A stretch of DNA of 64,000 nucleotides from Anaerolineae bacterium. Lineage in GTDB: Bacteria > Chloroflexota > Anaerolineae > B4-G1 > DUEL01. The notes below the pieces were generated by a model that ran no database searches, was not told where the DNA came from, and saw nothing but the letters and a program-made list of their open reading frames with translations. The stretch spans positions 1 through 64,000 of the forward strand of contig JANXCY010000009.1 in assembly GCA_025060135.1 (NCBI GenBank), read 5' to 3'. Below are positions 18,364-27,928 of the stretch, in pieces (position 1 is the first letter of the stretch; every line of letters begins with the position of its first letter). A program made the position numbers and the translations under genes.

Positions 18364-21202
18364 AAACCGACCCTACACCCTCCATGTCGTCTCCCACACC
18401 CACTGGGACCGGGAATGGTACCGCACCTACCAGCAGTTCCGCTTCCGGCTGGTCCACCTGGTGGCAGAACTGGTGGACATCATGGAGCGGGACCCCGCCT
18501 ACCGCTATTTCCTCCTGGACGGGCAGACAGTGGTCTTGGAGGACGTGGTAGATGTCCGGCCCGACCTGGAAGGTCGCCTGCGGCGACTGATCGGAGAGGG
18601 ACGGCTCTTCATCGGCCCCTGGTTCGTTCTGCCGGACGAGTTCCTGGTGAGCCCTGAAGCGCTGGTGCGCAACCTCCTCTTGGGCGACCGCATCGCCCGC
18701 GCCTGGGGCGCGAAGATGACCATCGGCTACCTCCCCGATACCTTCGGGCACATCTCCCAACTCCCTCAGCTCCTGCGCGGGTTCGGGATGGATACCGCTG
18801 TCCTCTGGCGCGGCGTCGGGGAGGCTCCCACGGAGTTCCGCTGGGCTGCCCCCGATGGTTCCGAAGTCCTAGTCAGTTACCTGCGGGATTCCTACAGCAA
18901 CGCCGCTCACCTTCCGGGGGACGAAGCGGGCTTCGCCGCCGCGCTGGCAGCGGAGCGGGACCGCCTGGCCCCCCATGCTGCCACCTCCCACCTGCTCCTG
19001 ATGCAGGGCACTGACCACATGTTCCCCCGAGCCGACCTCCCACGCCTTCTGGAAGCCGCCGACCGGGTCCTCCCCGACCAGGTCATCCATTCCAGCCTCC
19101 CGGACTACGTCGCGGCAGCGCGGGCCGAACTGGGAGAAGAGGGTATCCGCCGCCTGCCCCTCCGCAACGGCGAGATGCGCGACCCCTCCCGCGCTCACCT
19201 CCTCCCTGGCGTCCTCTCGGCCCGGATGGGGATCAAACAGCGCAACCACGCCTGCCAGACATTGCTGGAACGCTGGGCCGAACCGTTCTCTGCCCTGGCT
19301 GCTCCCTCGCTGGCCCCCTTCCTCCGACGAGCATGGAAGTACCTCCTGGAAAACCACCCCCACGACTCCATCTGCGGCTGTTCGGTGGACCCGGTCCATC
19401 GGGAGATGCAAACCCGCTTTGACTGGTGCCAACAGATTGGCGAGGAAGTTACCCAGACGGCACTGGAGGCCATCGCCGCGCAGGTGGACACGCGAGGGGA
19501 AGGGGCCGTCGCGCTGGTGGTCTTCAACCCGTCCTCCACGCCCCGCACCGATCGGATCGTCGCCGCTGTCTCTCCGCCGGTGGACCCCGAGGGGAGCGTG
19601 CTGATCGGGCCGGATGAACACTCCGTTCCCTTCCATGTCCTGCGCCATACGATAGGCGCGGAGATGGAGTGGACCTTTGACCGAGAGACAATGCGGCAGA
19701 TGACCGCTATGGCCCTGGCCGGTGGTGGGGTCGTCTATGGCGACCGGGTGGTGCGGGGAATGAGCGTCTGGCGGGAAGGGGAGACAGGCCGGTTGACCCT
19801 TTCTGTTGGGCGGGGGACGGCGGGCACTCCTCCCGAGCATCTGGCCGACGCCGTCGCCGCCCTCCAGGCCCTGCTGGAGGATGAGACGGTGCAACAGTTC
19901 ATCGTCCGAGTGCGGGAGGACGAGGCACTGGAGGTTGCCTTCGTTGCCCGGGACGTGCCCCCTCTGGGCTATGCCACGTACCGCTGGGCTTCCTGTGAAC
20001 GACCGGGTGGCGCCAAATGCCCCTTGCGCTCCGAACGCCCCGACGAACTGGCCATCGAAAACGAATGTCTCCGAGTAGAAGCCGACCCGCAGACGGGCCT
20101 GCTGACAGTCTCCGACAAAGAGACCGGGCTGGTCCTTGCCAGTACCCATCGCTTCGTGGACGGCGGCGACCGAGGGGACGAGTACAACTACTGCCCCCCG
20201 GAGGAGGACCTGCTGGTGGACCGACCCGCCGTCCCGCCAGTCATCCACCGGGAGGCCGACGCGCTGGGGGAGAGCCTGGTGATAGAGATGACCTACCGGG
20301 TGCCGGAGGCGCTGGCTCCGGAGCGGAGTCGTCGCAGCAAGCAGTATATAGACCTCCCTATCACCACCCGGGTTACGCTGACAGCGGGCCTGCGGCGGGT
20401 AGATTTCCAAACCGTGGTGGAGAACAATGCGCGGGACCACCGGCTGCGGGTCCATTTCCCAGTTCCTTTGGCAGCGGAGACGGCCTGGGTGGAGGGGCAC
20501 TGGGACGTCGTAGCGCAGGCCCTCGGCAGTGGCACAAGCGGTCAGCCCGCGAGACCGGATTGGGCTGAACAGCCCGTCCCCACCCGCCCCCAGCGCGGCT
20601 GGGCCTGCCTCTCCGATGGCCACTTCGGGGTAACCGTTGCTGTCCGGGGCCTGCCAGAGGTGGAGGTAATGCAGGCTGAAAGCCTGCGCTCCGAGATCGC
20701 CCTGACCCTCCTACGGTGCGTGGGCTGGCTCTCCCGGGACGATTTCCCCTGCCGGGCCGGACATGCCGGACCAGCACTGGCCGTGCCGGAAGCCCAATGT
20801 CCGGGTCGCCACACCTTTCGCTACGCGCTGATCCTCCACACTGGAGACTGGCGGACGTCCTTCGCCGATGCCGATGCTTTCCAGACCGACCTGCGAGCCC
20901 TATCGGTGCCCGCTCACCCTGGGCCCCTCCCGCCGGTCCTCTCTTTTGCCCGCATAGACCCGCCAGCACTGCGCCTGAGCGCGCTGAAGCCCCCCGAAGA
21001 AGGCGAGGGGTTCATCCTGCGGTTGTGGAACATAGAGGACCATCCGGTGGAGGGGACGGTTCGCTTCTGGCGGCCCTTCGCGCGGGCCCTGCGGGTCAAC
21101 CTGGCGGAGGAGGGGGAAGAGGTCCTGGCGACCCGCACCGACACCCTGCGCTTGACCGCTGGCGGTCGCCAGGTGATAACGGTGCGGATAATCGGCCTGT
21201 AG
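18356..21202 (+). CDS. Alpha-mannosidase, glycoside hydrolase family 38
   Basis: This 948-residue GH38 enzyme begins with the zinc-binding HTHWDREW and has the nucleophile segment GYLPDTFGH with Asp at about 128. A later HDSICGCSVDPVH motif completes the metal site. C-terminal beta-sandwich domains follow. It cleaves alpha-mannosyl bonds in mannosides, mannosylglycerate or glycans. No signal peptide is present, so it is probably cytoplasmic. The coding sequence contains two copies of a palindromic repeat family (20509-20527 and 20666-20692) that stay in frame. It is coupled to plsC and ends near a shared terminator. Confidence 0.93.
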   Translation: MAENRPYTLHVVSHTHWDREWYRTYQQFRFRLVHLVAELVDIMERDPAYRYFLLDGQTVVLEDVVDVRPDLEGRLRRLIGEGRLFIGPWFVLPDEFLVSPEALVRNLLLGDRIARAWGAKMTIGYLPDTFGHISQLPQLLRGFGMDTAVLWRGVGEAPTEFRWAAPDGSEVLVSYLRDSYSNAAHLPGDEAGFAAALAAERDRLAPHAATSHLLLMQGTDHMFPRADLPRLLEAADRVLPDQVIHSSLPDYVAAARAELGEEGIRRLPLRNGEMRDPSRAHLLPGVLSARMGIKQRNHACQTLLERWAEPFSALAAPSLAPFLRRAWKYLLENHPHDSICGCSVDPVHREMQTRFDWCQQIGEEVTQTALEAIAAQVDTRGEGAVALVVFNPSSTPRTDRIVAAVSPPVDPEGSVLIGPDEHSVPFHVLRHTIGAEMEWTFDRETMRQMTAMALAGGGVVYGDRVVRGMSVWREGETGRLTLSVGRGTAGTPPEHLADAVAALQALLEDETVQQFIVRVREDEALEVAFVARDVPPLGYATYRWASCERPGGAKCPLRSERPDELAIENECLRVEADPQTGLLTVSDKETGLVLASTHRFVDGGDRGDEYNYCPPEEDLLVDRPAVPPVIHREADALGESLVIEMTYRVPEALAPERSRRSKQYIDLPITTRVTLTAGLRRVDFQTVVENNARDHRLRVHFPVPLAAETAWVEGHWDVVAQALGSGTSGQPARPDWAEQPVPTRPQRGWACLSDGHFGVTVAVRGLPEVEVMQAESLRSEIALTLLRCVGWLSRDDFPCRAGHAGPALAVPEAQCPGRHTFRYALILHTGDWRTSFADADAFQTDLRALSVPAHPGPLPPVLSFARIDPPALRLSALKPPEEGEGFILRLWNIEDHPVEGTVRFWRPFARALRVNLAEEGEEVLATRTDTLRLTAGGRQVITVRIIGL
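20509..20527. repeat. Palindromic-repeat-like segment inside the mannosidase gene
   Basis: CGTAGCGCAGGCCCTCGGC matches the left arm of the GTAGCGCAGGC family and lies inside coding sequence, adding a segment rich in A, G, S and P. Confidence 0.45.
20666..20692. repeat. Palindromic repeat inside the mannosidase gene
   Basis: GTAATGCAGGCTGAAAGCCTGCGCTCC is a complete short palindrome (GCAGGCT/AGCCTGC) of the dispersed family, in frame within the C-terminal domain. Confidence 0.6.
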
Positions 21203-21232
21203 CCCGTCGCGCAAGATTCATCCTGCGCTCCC
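21199..21232. repeat. Dispersed repeat copy with AAGATTCAT core
   Basis: TGTAGCCCGTCGCGCAAGATTCATCCTGCGCT overlaps the mannosidase stop. It shares the AAGATTCAT core with the repeat at 31645. Confidence 0.5.
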
Positions 21233-21257
21233 GTTTCCGGTTCCTCGCTGGAAAAGC

Positions 21258-21293
21258 AACCCTCCCGCAGATGGGGGCACCTGCGGGAGGGTT
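21258..21293. terminator. Terminator between alpha-mannosidase and rplS
   Basis: A perfect 13-base-pair stem (AACCCTCCCGCAG with CTGCGGGAGGGTT) with a 10-base loop sits between convergent genes. On the minus strand it is followed by GCTTTTCC, so it suits rplS best and may work in both directions. Confidence 0.85.
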
Positions 21294-21306
21294 ACTATAC
21301 AAGGGC

Positions 21307-21660
21307 TTATTCGGGTCTCTTTTCCTTCAGGCGCGTGGCTTTTCCCTTCAGCCCTCGCATATAGTAGAGCCGCGCCCGCCGGACCTTCCCGTGCCGGGTG
21401 ATTTCCACCCTCTCCACGCGCGGGGAGTAGAGGGGGAACGTGCGCTCCACGCCGATGCCATGGGCAGCAATGCGGCGAACGGTGAAACTGGCTCCGGCGC
21501 CGCTACCGCGCACCCGGATGACCATACCCTGAAAAACCTGCACCCGCTCCCGGCCTCCTTCCACAATCCGGGCATACACCCGTACTGTATCTCCTGGTCG
21601 CAGGTCGGGGATATTCGGGTTGCGCTCCAGTTGTCGGTTCAGTGATTCCAATAGGTCCAT
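21307..21660 (-). CDS. rplS: 50S ribosomal protein L19
   Basis: This 117-residue protein is L19, located at the 30S-50S interface. It shows the family features [30 protein letters not shown] and the C-terminal [21 protein letters not shown]. The ATG at 21660 is chosen because GAGGGGTG precedes it at good spacing; the track start adds eight unsupported residues. trmD and rimM, often adjacent, are absent. The gene stands alone, with its own promoter and terminator. Confidence 0.97.
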   Translation of the reverse strand: MDLLESLNRQLERNPNIPDLRPGDTVRVYARIVEGGRERVQVFQGMVIRVRGSGAGASFTVRRIAAHGIGVERTFPLYSPRVERVEITRHGKVRRARLYYMRGLKGKATRLKEKRPE

Positions 21661-21701
21661 GGATTCACCCCTCTCTCCATCCACTGACTCAACGAGGGTG
21701 C

Positions 21702-21729
21702 ATTATACCACAAGTCCGAAATCCGGCAA
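21702..21729 (-). promoter_or_regulatory. Promoter for rplS
   Basis: Minus-strand TTGCCG (21724-21729), 16 bases, perfect TATAAT (21702-21707). Confidence 0.7.
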
Positions 21730-21862
21730 GGCCAGACCTTGGTTTGGACATGATAGGAAGCGAGGGATTGGACAGCGGCTTCCTGCTGCCGCCCAATCCC
21801 CTTAACCGCCCCTGCCCTTGGAGCTTGGCTTTTCAGCCCTCAGAAGCCCACCCTGGGGCTAT

Positions 21863-21891
21863 TTGACAGAATCTCCATCCCGCAGTATAAT
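21863..21891 (+). promoter_or_regulatory. Full-consensus promoter for the S1-domain gene
   Basis: TTGACA (21863-21868), exactly 17 bases, TATAAT (21886-21891), a perfect sigma-70 consensus 50 bases before the start codon. Strong constitutive expression is expected. Confidence 0.92.
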
Positions 21892-21941
21892 AGGCCCGCC
21901 CGGTCGGGGAGACCGGGCACCATTGTGCATCAGGAGTGCGG

Positions 21942-22559
21942 ATGGAACCGACAGGATTCCGACCCACATCCATCGCCGAACTCCGCCCCAAGATGCAACT
22001 GGAAGGCGTGGTCCGCAAGGTGGAACTCTACGGCGCCTTCGTAGACATCGGTCTGGAACGGGACGGGCTGATCCACATCTCCCAGTTGAGCGACAAGCCG
22101 GTCCACCGCGTTACCGACGTGGTCAAAGAGGGCCAGAAAGTTACCGTGTGGGTAACGCAGGTGGACCCCCGGCAGGGACGCATTGCTTTAACCCTGGTCA
22201 AACCCCCGGCCGTAGAATGGAAAGAACTGGCCGAGGGGCAAACACACACCGGCCGGGTGGTTCGGGTAGAGCGGTACGGACTGTTTGTGGACATCGGGGC
22301 CGAACGCCCGGGCCTCCTGCATATCCGGGAGATGGGGAGATTCAACCGACCGGATATGTATCGCGTGGGGGACGAGATTGAGGTGCGGATCCTGCACCTG
22401 GATCGGCGCAAAAAGCGGATAGACCTCGCATTGGCGGAAACAGAGATCCCTCCCCAGGAGCCCGAAGAGCCTCTCCCGAGCCCCATAGAACTGGCGTTTC
22501 GGCGGGCGATCGAAGAGGCCCAGCGGCGAAGCAGAACCCGCGCGATTGCCGCCCGGTAA
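21942..22559 (+). CDS. Protein with two S1 RNA-binding domains
   Basis: This 205-residue protein contains two S1/OB-fold domains, at about residues 15-85 (GVVRKVELYGAFVDIGLERDG) and 95-165 (GRVVRVERYGLFVDIGAERPG). A C-terminal charged helix follows. It resembles a short form of ribosomal protein S1 and probably binds mRNA or the ribosome. The two-domain form is much shorter than the E. coli S1. Start at ATG 21942 has CAGGAG about five bases upstream; the GTG at 21936 overlaps that site and is unlikely. A perfect consensus promoter precedes it, which fits a highly expressed translation factor. Confidence 0.88.
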   Translation: MEPTGFRPTSIAELRPKMQLEGVVRKVELYGAFVDIGLERDGLIHISQLSDKPVHRVTDVVKEGQKVTVWVTQVDPRQGRIALTLVKPPAVEWKELAEGQTHTGRVVRVERYGLFVDIGAERPGLLHIREMGRFNRPDMYRVGDEIEVRILHLDRRKKRIDLALAETEIPPQEPEEPLPSPIELAFRRAIEEAQRRSRTRAIAAR

Positions 22560-22581
22560 AGCCAGACCCCACACCCGGCCG

Positions 22582-22689
22582 GGCAAGACGTGATTCCGAT
22601 CCCGATGCTCTCGCGAGGCGCGCGGTCGCCGGAGTTCCTGGACCTGATGGAGAGGCAAGACGTGATTCTGATCCCGATGCTCTCGCGAG
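22582..22689. repeat. Two direct repeats of 36 bp, 72 bp apart
   Basis: GGCAAGACGTGATTCCGATC... (22582-22617) recurs at 22654-22689 with one mismatch. The two copies lie in the same frame as the upstream S1 gene, past its stop. Each could encode QDVIxIPMLSR. Nothing else is recognisable in this 157-base gap. Confidence 0.75.
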
Positions 22690-22717
22690 TCAGCCGCTGA
22701 GTCCTGTCGCTCTCTTC

Positions 22718-23116
22718 TTAAAACGCCCCTAACTGACAGCGGGCAATCCGAATCCCCAACGCCTCCGCCGCCGCCGAGACCTCCATTCGGGGGATGTTCA
22801 GCGTATCCGCAATCTCCCAGGCCATTCGGCAGGCCAGGCGTCCCTCACTCAGGCGGTCTCGAATCGCCTGAGCCAGGACCGGCGACACCTGCTCAGCCGG
22901 TCGGACGATTTTGTGGCGGCCTTCCGCTTTCGGCCCATAACCGAACAGTCCCAACTGGCATCGGTTCAATCGGATGCCCATTGCATCGGCAGCCCGACCC
23001 ACTGCTAGCGGTTCGATTCCCAGTTCCTCCGCCACCTGGAAAGCCGCCGCGCACGAGAGCATCCCCTCAGAATCCCGGTAACGGGAGATGGCCTCCCGAA
23101 TATCCTCTTCGGCCAT
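22718..23116 (-). CDS. Tandem-repeat helical protein with CQLG motifs, unknown function
   Basis: This 132-residue protein consists of two related halves. Each has an N-terminal acidic helix, a Cys-Ala helix (SCAAAFQVAEELGIEP and ACRMAWEIADTLNIPR), an AADAMGIRLN/AAEALGIRIA element and the ending RCQLGLFG or RCQLGAF. The repeated Cys suggests metal binding or a redox role, and the helix-turn-helix-like spacing suggests possible DNA binding. I recall similar motifs in anaerobes but cannot name the family. The start at 23116 has an excellent AGGAGG, better than the track start. It lies downstream of dnaJ on the same strand, with a 160-base gap. Confidence 0.75.
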   Translation of the reverse strand: MAEEDIREAISRYRDSEGMLSCAAAFQVAEELGIEPLAVGRAADAMGIRLNRCQLGLFGYGPKAEGRHKIVRPAEQVSPVLAQAIRDRLSEGRLACRMAWEIADTLNIPRMEVSAAAEALGIRIARCQLGAF

Positions 23117-23278
23117 TTCTCCTCCTATGAAATCCGGGGAATCCACCCCTCAGGGCCTTTCCAAGGGAGGCTGAATGCTCCCTTCCAGCCCCCAGTTTCA
23201 GAGAACCTGCACCGGCGAGATTGCGGAACAGCCCCATCAACCGCCGCGGGCCGCCTGACCACGGTATCGGTGGGCTGA

Positions 23279-24391
23279 TCAAAGCCCTAGCGCTTCCCGC
23301 AGCCGCTCCAGGAAAGTGGGCTGGCGTACCTCCACGACCGATTCGCCGCCCAGAGTCTCCGCCAGTTTCTGGAACAGTTCCCGCTGCTCGCGGGTCAGTC
23401 GGGTCGGCACCTCCACCCGCGTCAGGATCAACAGGTCGCCCCGGCCATCCCGCCGCAGATGGGGCACACCCCGGCCGCGCAGACGGAAGACGGTACCGGT
23501 CTGGGTGCCAGCGGGAATCTCTATCTCTTCCTCTCCCTCCAGCGTGGGAACGGTCACCCGTGCGCCCAGCGCGGCCTGGGCCACGTTGATACCCAGTTCC
23601 ACCAGCAAATCGTCGCCCTGGCGACGGAAATACGGATGGGGTTCTACCTCCAAGACAATGTAGAGATTCCCTGGCGGGCCGCCCCGTTCTCCTGGCTCCC
23701 CCTCGCCAGCCAGCCGGACCTGGGTGCCCGTATCCACGCCAGCGGGGATGTTAACCGTCAGTTTCCGGGTCATATGCACCCGACCCTGACCGCCGCAGCG
23801 GGCACAAGGGGTGGCCACGACCTCTCCGGCTCCTCCGCAGACCGGACAGGTGGTTACGTTGACGAAGGAACCAAAAATGGTGCGCTGAACCTGCCGTACC
23901 TGACCGGAGCCATTACAGGTGGCACACCGGACCGGCGTAGTCCCTGGGGCCGCGCCGCTCCCCCGGCATTCCGGGCAGAGTTCCAGGCGGGTAATCTCAA
24001 TCTCCTTTTTGCACCCAAAGACGGCCTCCTCAAACCGCAGCCGCAGGTCGTAGCGCAGGTCGGCGCCCCGACGAGGCCCCCGCCGACGGCCCGGTCGGAA
24101 GCCGAAGTCCACGCCGAAGACCTCTTCAAAAATCTCAAACGGGTCACGGAAGCCGAAGTCAAAGCCGACCCCCGAGGGTCCAGCGTAGCCATAGCGGTCA
24201 TAAGCGGCCCGTTTCTCAGGATCGGAGAGAACCTGATAGGCCTCGTTGATTTCTTTGAAACGAGCCTCCGCATCCGGCTCCGTAGAAACGTCCGGATGGT
24301 ACTTGCGGGCCAGTTGCCGGTAGGCCCGCTTGATTTCGTCCGGTGTGGCGTTCCGGCTGACACCCAGAACTTCGTAATAGTCCCGTTTCAT
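23279..24391 (-). CDS. dnaJ: Chaperone protein DnaJ
   Basis: This 370-residue Hsp40 stimulates DnaK ATP hydrolysis and delivers unfolded substrates. The J domain (1-70) has the HPD triad (KYHPDVS). A Gly/Phe-rich linker follows (FGFRDPFEIFEEVFG). Four zinc motifs of the CxxCxGxG type are present (CPECRGSG, CATCNGSG, CPVCGGAG, CARCGGQG), then the C-terminal substrate-binding domain. Type I DnaJ of normal length. It is separated from dnaK by only 6 bases and is the last gene of the hrcA-grpE-dnaK-dnaJ unit. Confidence 0.97.
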   Translation of the reverse strand: MKRDYYEVLGVSRNATPDEIKRAYRQLARKYHPDVSTEPDAEARFKEINEAYQVLSDPEKRAAYDRYGYAGPSGVGFDFGFRDPFEIFEEVFGVDFGFRPGRRRGPRRGADLRYDLRLRFEEAVFGCKKEIEITRLELCPECRGSGAAPGTTPVRCATCNGSGQVRQVQRTIFGSFVNVTTCPVCGGAGEVVATPCARCGGQGRVHMTRKLTVNIPAGVDTGTQVRLAGEGEPGERGGPPGNLYIVLEVEPHPYFRRQGDDLLVELGINVAQAALGARVTVPTLEGEEEIEIPAGTQTGTVFRLRGRGVPHLRRDGRGDLLILTRVEVPTRLTREQRELFQKLAETLGGESVVEVRQPTFLERLREALGL

Positions 24392-24397
24392 CGCGCA

Positions 24398-26212
24398 TCA
24401 CCCAGACTTCGAGGAACAGCGAGCGCTGCCGGCGGTTTCCATTGCCCGGTAGAGTTCGGCCATCGCCTGCCGGACCCGGGGGATGTCTCCCGTCCCCAGA
24501 GCCTCTTCCAGGGACTGGATCTGTTCGTCTATCTGGCGAGAGGCCGCTGGGTCCAGCAGTTCCCCCATTTCCTGCAACAGTTTTCGGGCCGAATAGATGA
24601 GACCATCGGCGGCGTTGCGGGTTTCCGCCCACTCCTTTTTTCGCCGGTCCTCTTCCCGATGGGCCTCCGCGTCCCGGATCATCCGCTCCACCTCTTCGTC
24701 GCTCAACCCGCTGGAGGGGATCACCTGCATGCTCTGCTCCCGTCCGGTGGCTTTATCCCGCGCGGAGACGTGAAGGATGCCGTCAGCGTTGATGTCAAAA
24801 GTAACCTCAATCTGGGGGACACCGCGCGGGGCCGGGGGGATGCCGTCCAGGATGAAATAGGCCAGACTTTTGTTGTCGGCGGCCATCGGGCGCTCCCCTT
24901 GGACGACGTGAATCTGCACTTGGGTCTGGTTGTCGGTAGCGGTGGAGAAAATCTGGGTCCGTCGAACGGGAATGGTGGTATTGCGCTCAATGACCGGCGT
25001 CGCCACACCCCCCAGGGTCTCAATGCTCAGCGTGAGAGGCGTAACGTCCAGCAGGAGGACGTCTTTCACCTCCCCAACCAGAATGCCAGCCTGAATAGCC
25101 GCGCCCAGGGCTACCACCTCATCTGGGTGGACGCCCCGATGGGGCTCCCGTCCGAAGAATTCGGCGACGATGCGTTGGACCGCAGGCATCCGGGTCTGCC
25201 CACCCACCAGAATCACCTGCCCAATGTCGGAGGGCTTCAGGCGCGCGTCCGCCAGCGCCTGACGGCACGGCTCCAGGGTACGCAGAATCAGGTCTTCCGT
25301 CAACTGCTCCAGTTTCGCCCGGGTCAGGTGCATCTGGAGGTGTTTGGGGCCGGAAGCGTCAGCGGCAATAAAGGGGAGATTGATCTCCGTCTCCAGCACC
25401 GACGAGAGTTCGATCTTCGCCTTCTCCGCCGCCTCCTTCAGCCGCTGGAGCGCCTGCCGGTCCTGGCGCAGGTCTATCCCGTGCTCCCGGGCAAACTCAT
25501 CGGCGATGTAGTCTATGATGCGGCGGTCAAAGTCATCGCCGCCCAGGAAGGTATCGCCGCTGGTGGCCCGGACCTCAAAGACCCCATCGCCCACGTCCAG
25601 GATGGAAATATCAAATGTCCCGCCGCCCAAGTCGTAGACAGCGATGAGTTCGTCTTTCTGTTCACCCAGCCCATAGGCCAGCGCCGAAGCCGTCGGTTCG
25701 TTGAGGATGCGCAGGACCTCCAGTCCGGCGATTCTCCCGGCATCCCGCGTGGCCTGGCGCTGGCTGTCGTTGAAGTAGGCAGGGACGGTGATGACGGCCT
25801 GAGTGACCGGCTCACCCAGAAAGGCCTCCGCGTCCGCCTTGATTTTAGCCAGAATCATGGCCGAAATCTCCGGCGGAGCGTACTCCTGTCCATTCATCCA
25901 GACCCGGACGTCGCCATTAGGGGCGGGAGTTACCCGATACGGGACGACCTGAAGGGCCCGCTGGACCTCAGGGTCGTCGTACTTTCGCCCCATAAAGCGC
26001 TTGATGGAGAAGATGGTGTTTTCCGGATTGATGATGGCCTGCCGCTTGGCGACCTGCCCCACCAGCCGCTCTCCCGTTTTGGGGTTGACGGCGACAACGG
26101 AAGGGAACAGCCGCTCCCCCTCCGCACTGGGGATAATGACTGGCTCGCCGCCGGTCATCGCTGCGCAGACAGAGTTGGTGGTGCCCAGGTCAATGCCGAT
26201 GATCTTGCTCAT
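24398..26212 (-). CDS. dnaK: Chaperone protein DnaK
   Basis: This 604-residue Hsp70 has the phosphate loop GIDLGTTNS at the N-terminus, [14 protein letters not shown] at about residue 190 and [11 protein letters not shown] at about 330. The linker [11 protein letters not shown] and a beta-sandwich substrate domain follow. The C-terminal disordered tail is short and lacks the EEVD- or DAEF-like ending common in other bacteria, finishing with SARCSSKSG. Its ATG overlaps the grpE stop as ATGA, so the two are translationally coupled. Confidence 0.98.
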   Translation of the reverse strand: MSKIIGIDLGTTNSVCAAMTGGEPVIIPSAEGERLFPSVVAVNPKTGERLVGQVAKRQAIINPENTIFSIKRFMGRKYDDPEVQRALQVVPYRVTPAPNGDVRVWMNGQEYAPPEISAMILAKIKADAEAFLGEPVTQAVITVPAYFNDSQRQATRDAGRIAGLEVLRILNEPTASALAYGLGEQKDELIAVYDLGGGTFDISILDVGDGVFEVRATSGDTFLGGDDFDRRIIDYIADEFAREHGIDLRQDRQALQRLKEAAEKAKIELSSVLETEINLPFIAADASGPKHLQMHLTRAKLEQLTEDLILRTLEPCRQALADARLKPSDIGQVILVGGQTRMPAVQRIVAEFFGREPHRGVHPDEVVALGAAIQAGILVGEVKDVLLLDVTPLTLSIETLGGVATPVIERNTTIPVRRTQIFSTATDNQTQVQIHVVQGERPMAADNKSLAYFILDGIPPAPRGVPQIEVTFDINADGILHVSARDKATGREQSMQVIPSSGLSDEEVERMIRDAEAHREEDRRKKEWAETRNAADGLIYSARKLLQEMGELLDPAASRQIDEQIQSLEEALGTGDIPRVRQAMAELYRAMETAGSARCSSKSG

Positions 26213-26826
26213 GCCGACTCCTGCGGTGAGGATTCCGGGGGCCGGTTCGCTCGGGCCACCCGCACCAGTGCAGGACGGATGACCCGGTCGCCCAGCATGT
26301 ACCCCCGCTGCACTTCGCCAATAATCTGTCCCTCCTGATAGCCAGGGGCATCCTCATAGGTTACCGCTTCGTGGTAGAGGGGGTCAAAGAACTTCCCCGT
26401 CGTCTCGATCGGCTTCAACCCCTCTGCTTCCAGGATGAGTTCCAGTTTTCGCTTGATGAGAAAGACTCCTTCCACCCAGGTGAGGCTCTGCAGGCCTGGG
26501 GGAAGGGTCTGGATGGCCCGCTCCAGGTCATCCAGAACGGGCAGGATACGGGCCATCAGGACGGCATTGTTCAGGCGGACCCGTTCCAGAAATTCCGCTT
26601 CCTGTCGCTTGCGGTAGTTGGCGAATTCCGCCTGGGTGCGCTGCCAGCCGTCCAGGTACTCGCTCGCCTGGGCCCTGGCCGCTTCCAGTTCCTGGCGCAG
26701 TCGCTCCAGTTCGGCTTCCAGTGTCTCCGGCCTCGGCTCTTCGGTAACCGCTGCGGTCTCTCCGGCGGTCATCCCGGTTTGAGGGGTTCCCTCTGGGAAT
26801 ACCGACTCTTGCCGTTCGGCCGCCAT
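26209..26826 (-). CDS. grpE: Nucleotide exchange factor GrpE
   Basis: This 205-residue co-chaperone releases ADP from DnaK. It has an acidic N-terminus and a long coiled coil ([20 protein letters not shown], then [17 protein letters not shown], with the family motif FxNYRKR). The C-terminal beta domain follows ([12 protein letters not shown] and [17 protein letters not shown]). The track start lies 80 codons upstream within hrcA; the ATG at 26826 has GGAGGTCAGC directly upstream. It is placed between hrcA and dnaK. Confidence 0.96.
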   Translation of the reverse strand: MAAERQESVFPEGTPQTGMTAGETAAVTEEPRPETLEAELERLRQELEAARAQASEYLDGWQRTQAEFANYRKRQEAEFLERVRLNNAVLMARILPVLDDLERAIQTLPPGLQSLTWVEGVFLIKRKLELILEAEGLKPIETTGKFFDPLYHEAVTYEDAPGYQEGQIIGEVQRGYMLGDRVIRPALVRVARANRPPESSPQESA

Positions 26827-26836
26827 GCTGACCTCC

Positions 26837-27928
26837 TTACTCCGTAGAGCGCATTTCGTATTCCGGGTTTTGAGGCAGTGGGGATTCGGTACGGACAACG
26901 AAGACGTCGTAGACCAGTTCGGAGAGGACGCCAGCGACGAAGCGGACCGCGGAGATGGCCCGGCCGTAGCCCATGCGGGTGGGGCCCAGGACGCCCAGCG
27001 CGCCCGTTGCCAGGCCGGCCACGCCGTAGCGGCTGAGGATGAGGCTACAGGCCCGCAGTTCGTCAAAGCGGCCCTCGCCCCCGATCATCACTCGCACGCT
27101 GCCCACGGTGGAGCCCAGCGCGTGGGCCAGGATCGCCTCCAGGAAACTGCGCTCCTCAATGACCCGCAGGATCCCCTGGGCATGGGGGCCCTCCTGGAAT
27201 TCCGGTTCCTGGAGGAGTTCGCTCAGCCCGTCGTGGTAAATTTCCTCGGGGGCAACCGCGCTGGCCCGCCGCATCATTCCCACCACCAGCCGGGCCACAT
27301 CCGCCTCCAAGAGCGGCAGGCTCCCGATGCGGGGCTCAATCTCGTCGGCGGTGAGGCCCGCGCAGAGTTGATTCAGCCGGTCCGCCGCCTCGCTGAGCAC
27401 GGCTTGCGGCAGCGGTTCGGGCAGGGTGAGCATCTGCTGCCGGACCATGCCGCCCTGGAGAACCAAGACCAGCAGGACCAGGCGGCCCTGAGTGGAGATG
27501 AGTTGCATATGCCGGTAGCGGGGCTGGGCGGCCTGCGGCGCGGTCACCAGGGCCGCGCCCCGGGCGGTGCGCGCCAGCACCGACGCTGCCAGCGGCAGCC
27601 ATTCTTCCACATCATCCCGGACCTGCTGGAACTGATGAGCAATCGTACGGCGCTCCGCCAGCGGCAATTCCGTCTCCCGCAGCAGCCGCTCCACAAAGTA
27701 GCGGTACCCCTCGTGGGTCGGCTGGCGTCCAGCGGAGGTGTGGGGATGGGTCAGGTACCCCAACTCCTCCAGGCGCGCCATCTCGTTGCGCACCGTCGCC
27801 GGGCTCACATCCAACCCGTATTTCTCCACCAGCGTCCGGGAGGCGACGGGCGCCCCCGTCTGGACGAATTCCCGCACCACCAGTTCCAGAATCATCTGCT
27901 GTCTCGGGGTCAAATCCTCCGCCACCAT
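26837..27928 (-). CDS. hrcA: Heat-inducible transcription repressor HrcA
   Basis: This 363-residue repressor binds CIRCE operators and is kept active by GroEL in known bacteria. The N-terminal winged helix (LTPRQQMILELVVREFVQTGAPVAS, then VSPATVRNEMARLEELGYL) and the conserved THPHTSAGRQPT motif are clear. The C-terminal GAF-like domain ends with VFVVRTESP. The start at 27928 has AGAGGTGG. No CIRCE sequence is visible upstream of this operon, but a perfect one lies at 34084-34110. Confidence 0.96.
   Translation of the reverse strand: MVAEDLTPRQQMILELVVREFVQTGAPVASRTLVEKYGLDVSPATVRNEMARLEELGYLTHPHTSAGRQPTHEGYRYFVERLLRETELPLAERRTIAHQFQQVRDDVEEWLPLAASVLARTARGAALVTAPQAAQPRYRHMQLISTQGRLVLLVLVLQGGMVRQQMLTLPEPLPQAVLSEAADRLNQLCAGLTADEIEPRIGSLPLLEADVARLVVGMMRRASAVAPEEIYHDGLSELLQEPEFQEGPHAQGILRVIEERSFLEAILAHALGSTVGSVRVMIGGEGRFDELRACSLILSRYGVAGLATGALGVLGPTRMGYGRAISAVRFVAGVLSELVYDVFVVRTESPLPQNPEYEMRSTE

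Noticed and set aside
23459-26338. 959-codon plus-strand ORF opposite dnaJ/dnaK
   Set aside because: Antisense shadow of two certain chaperone genes, with no recognisable domain.
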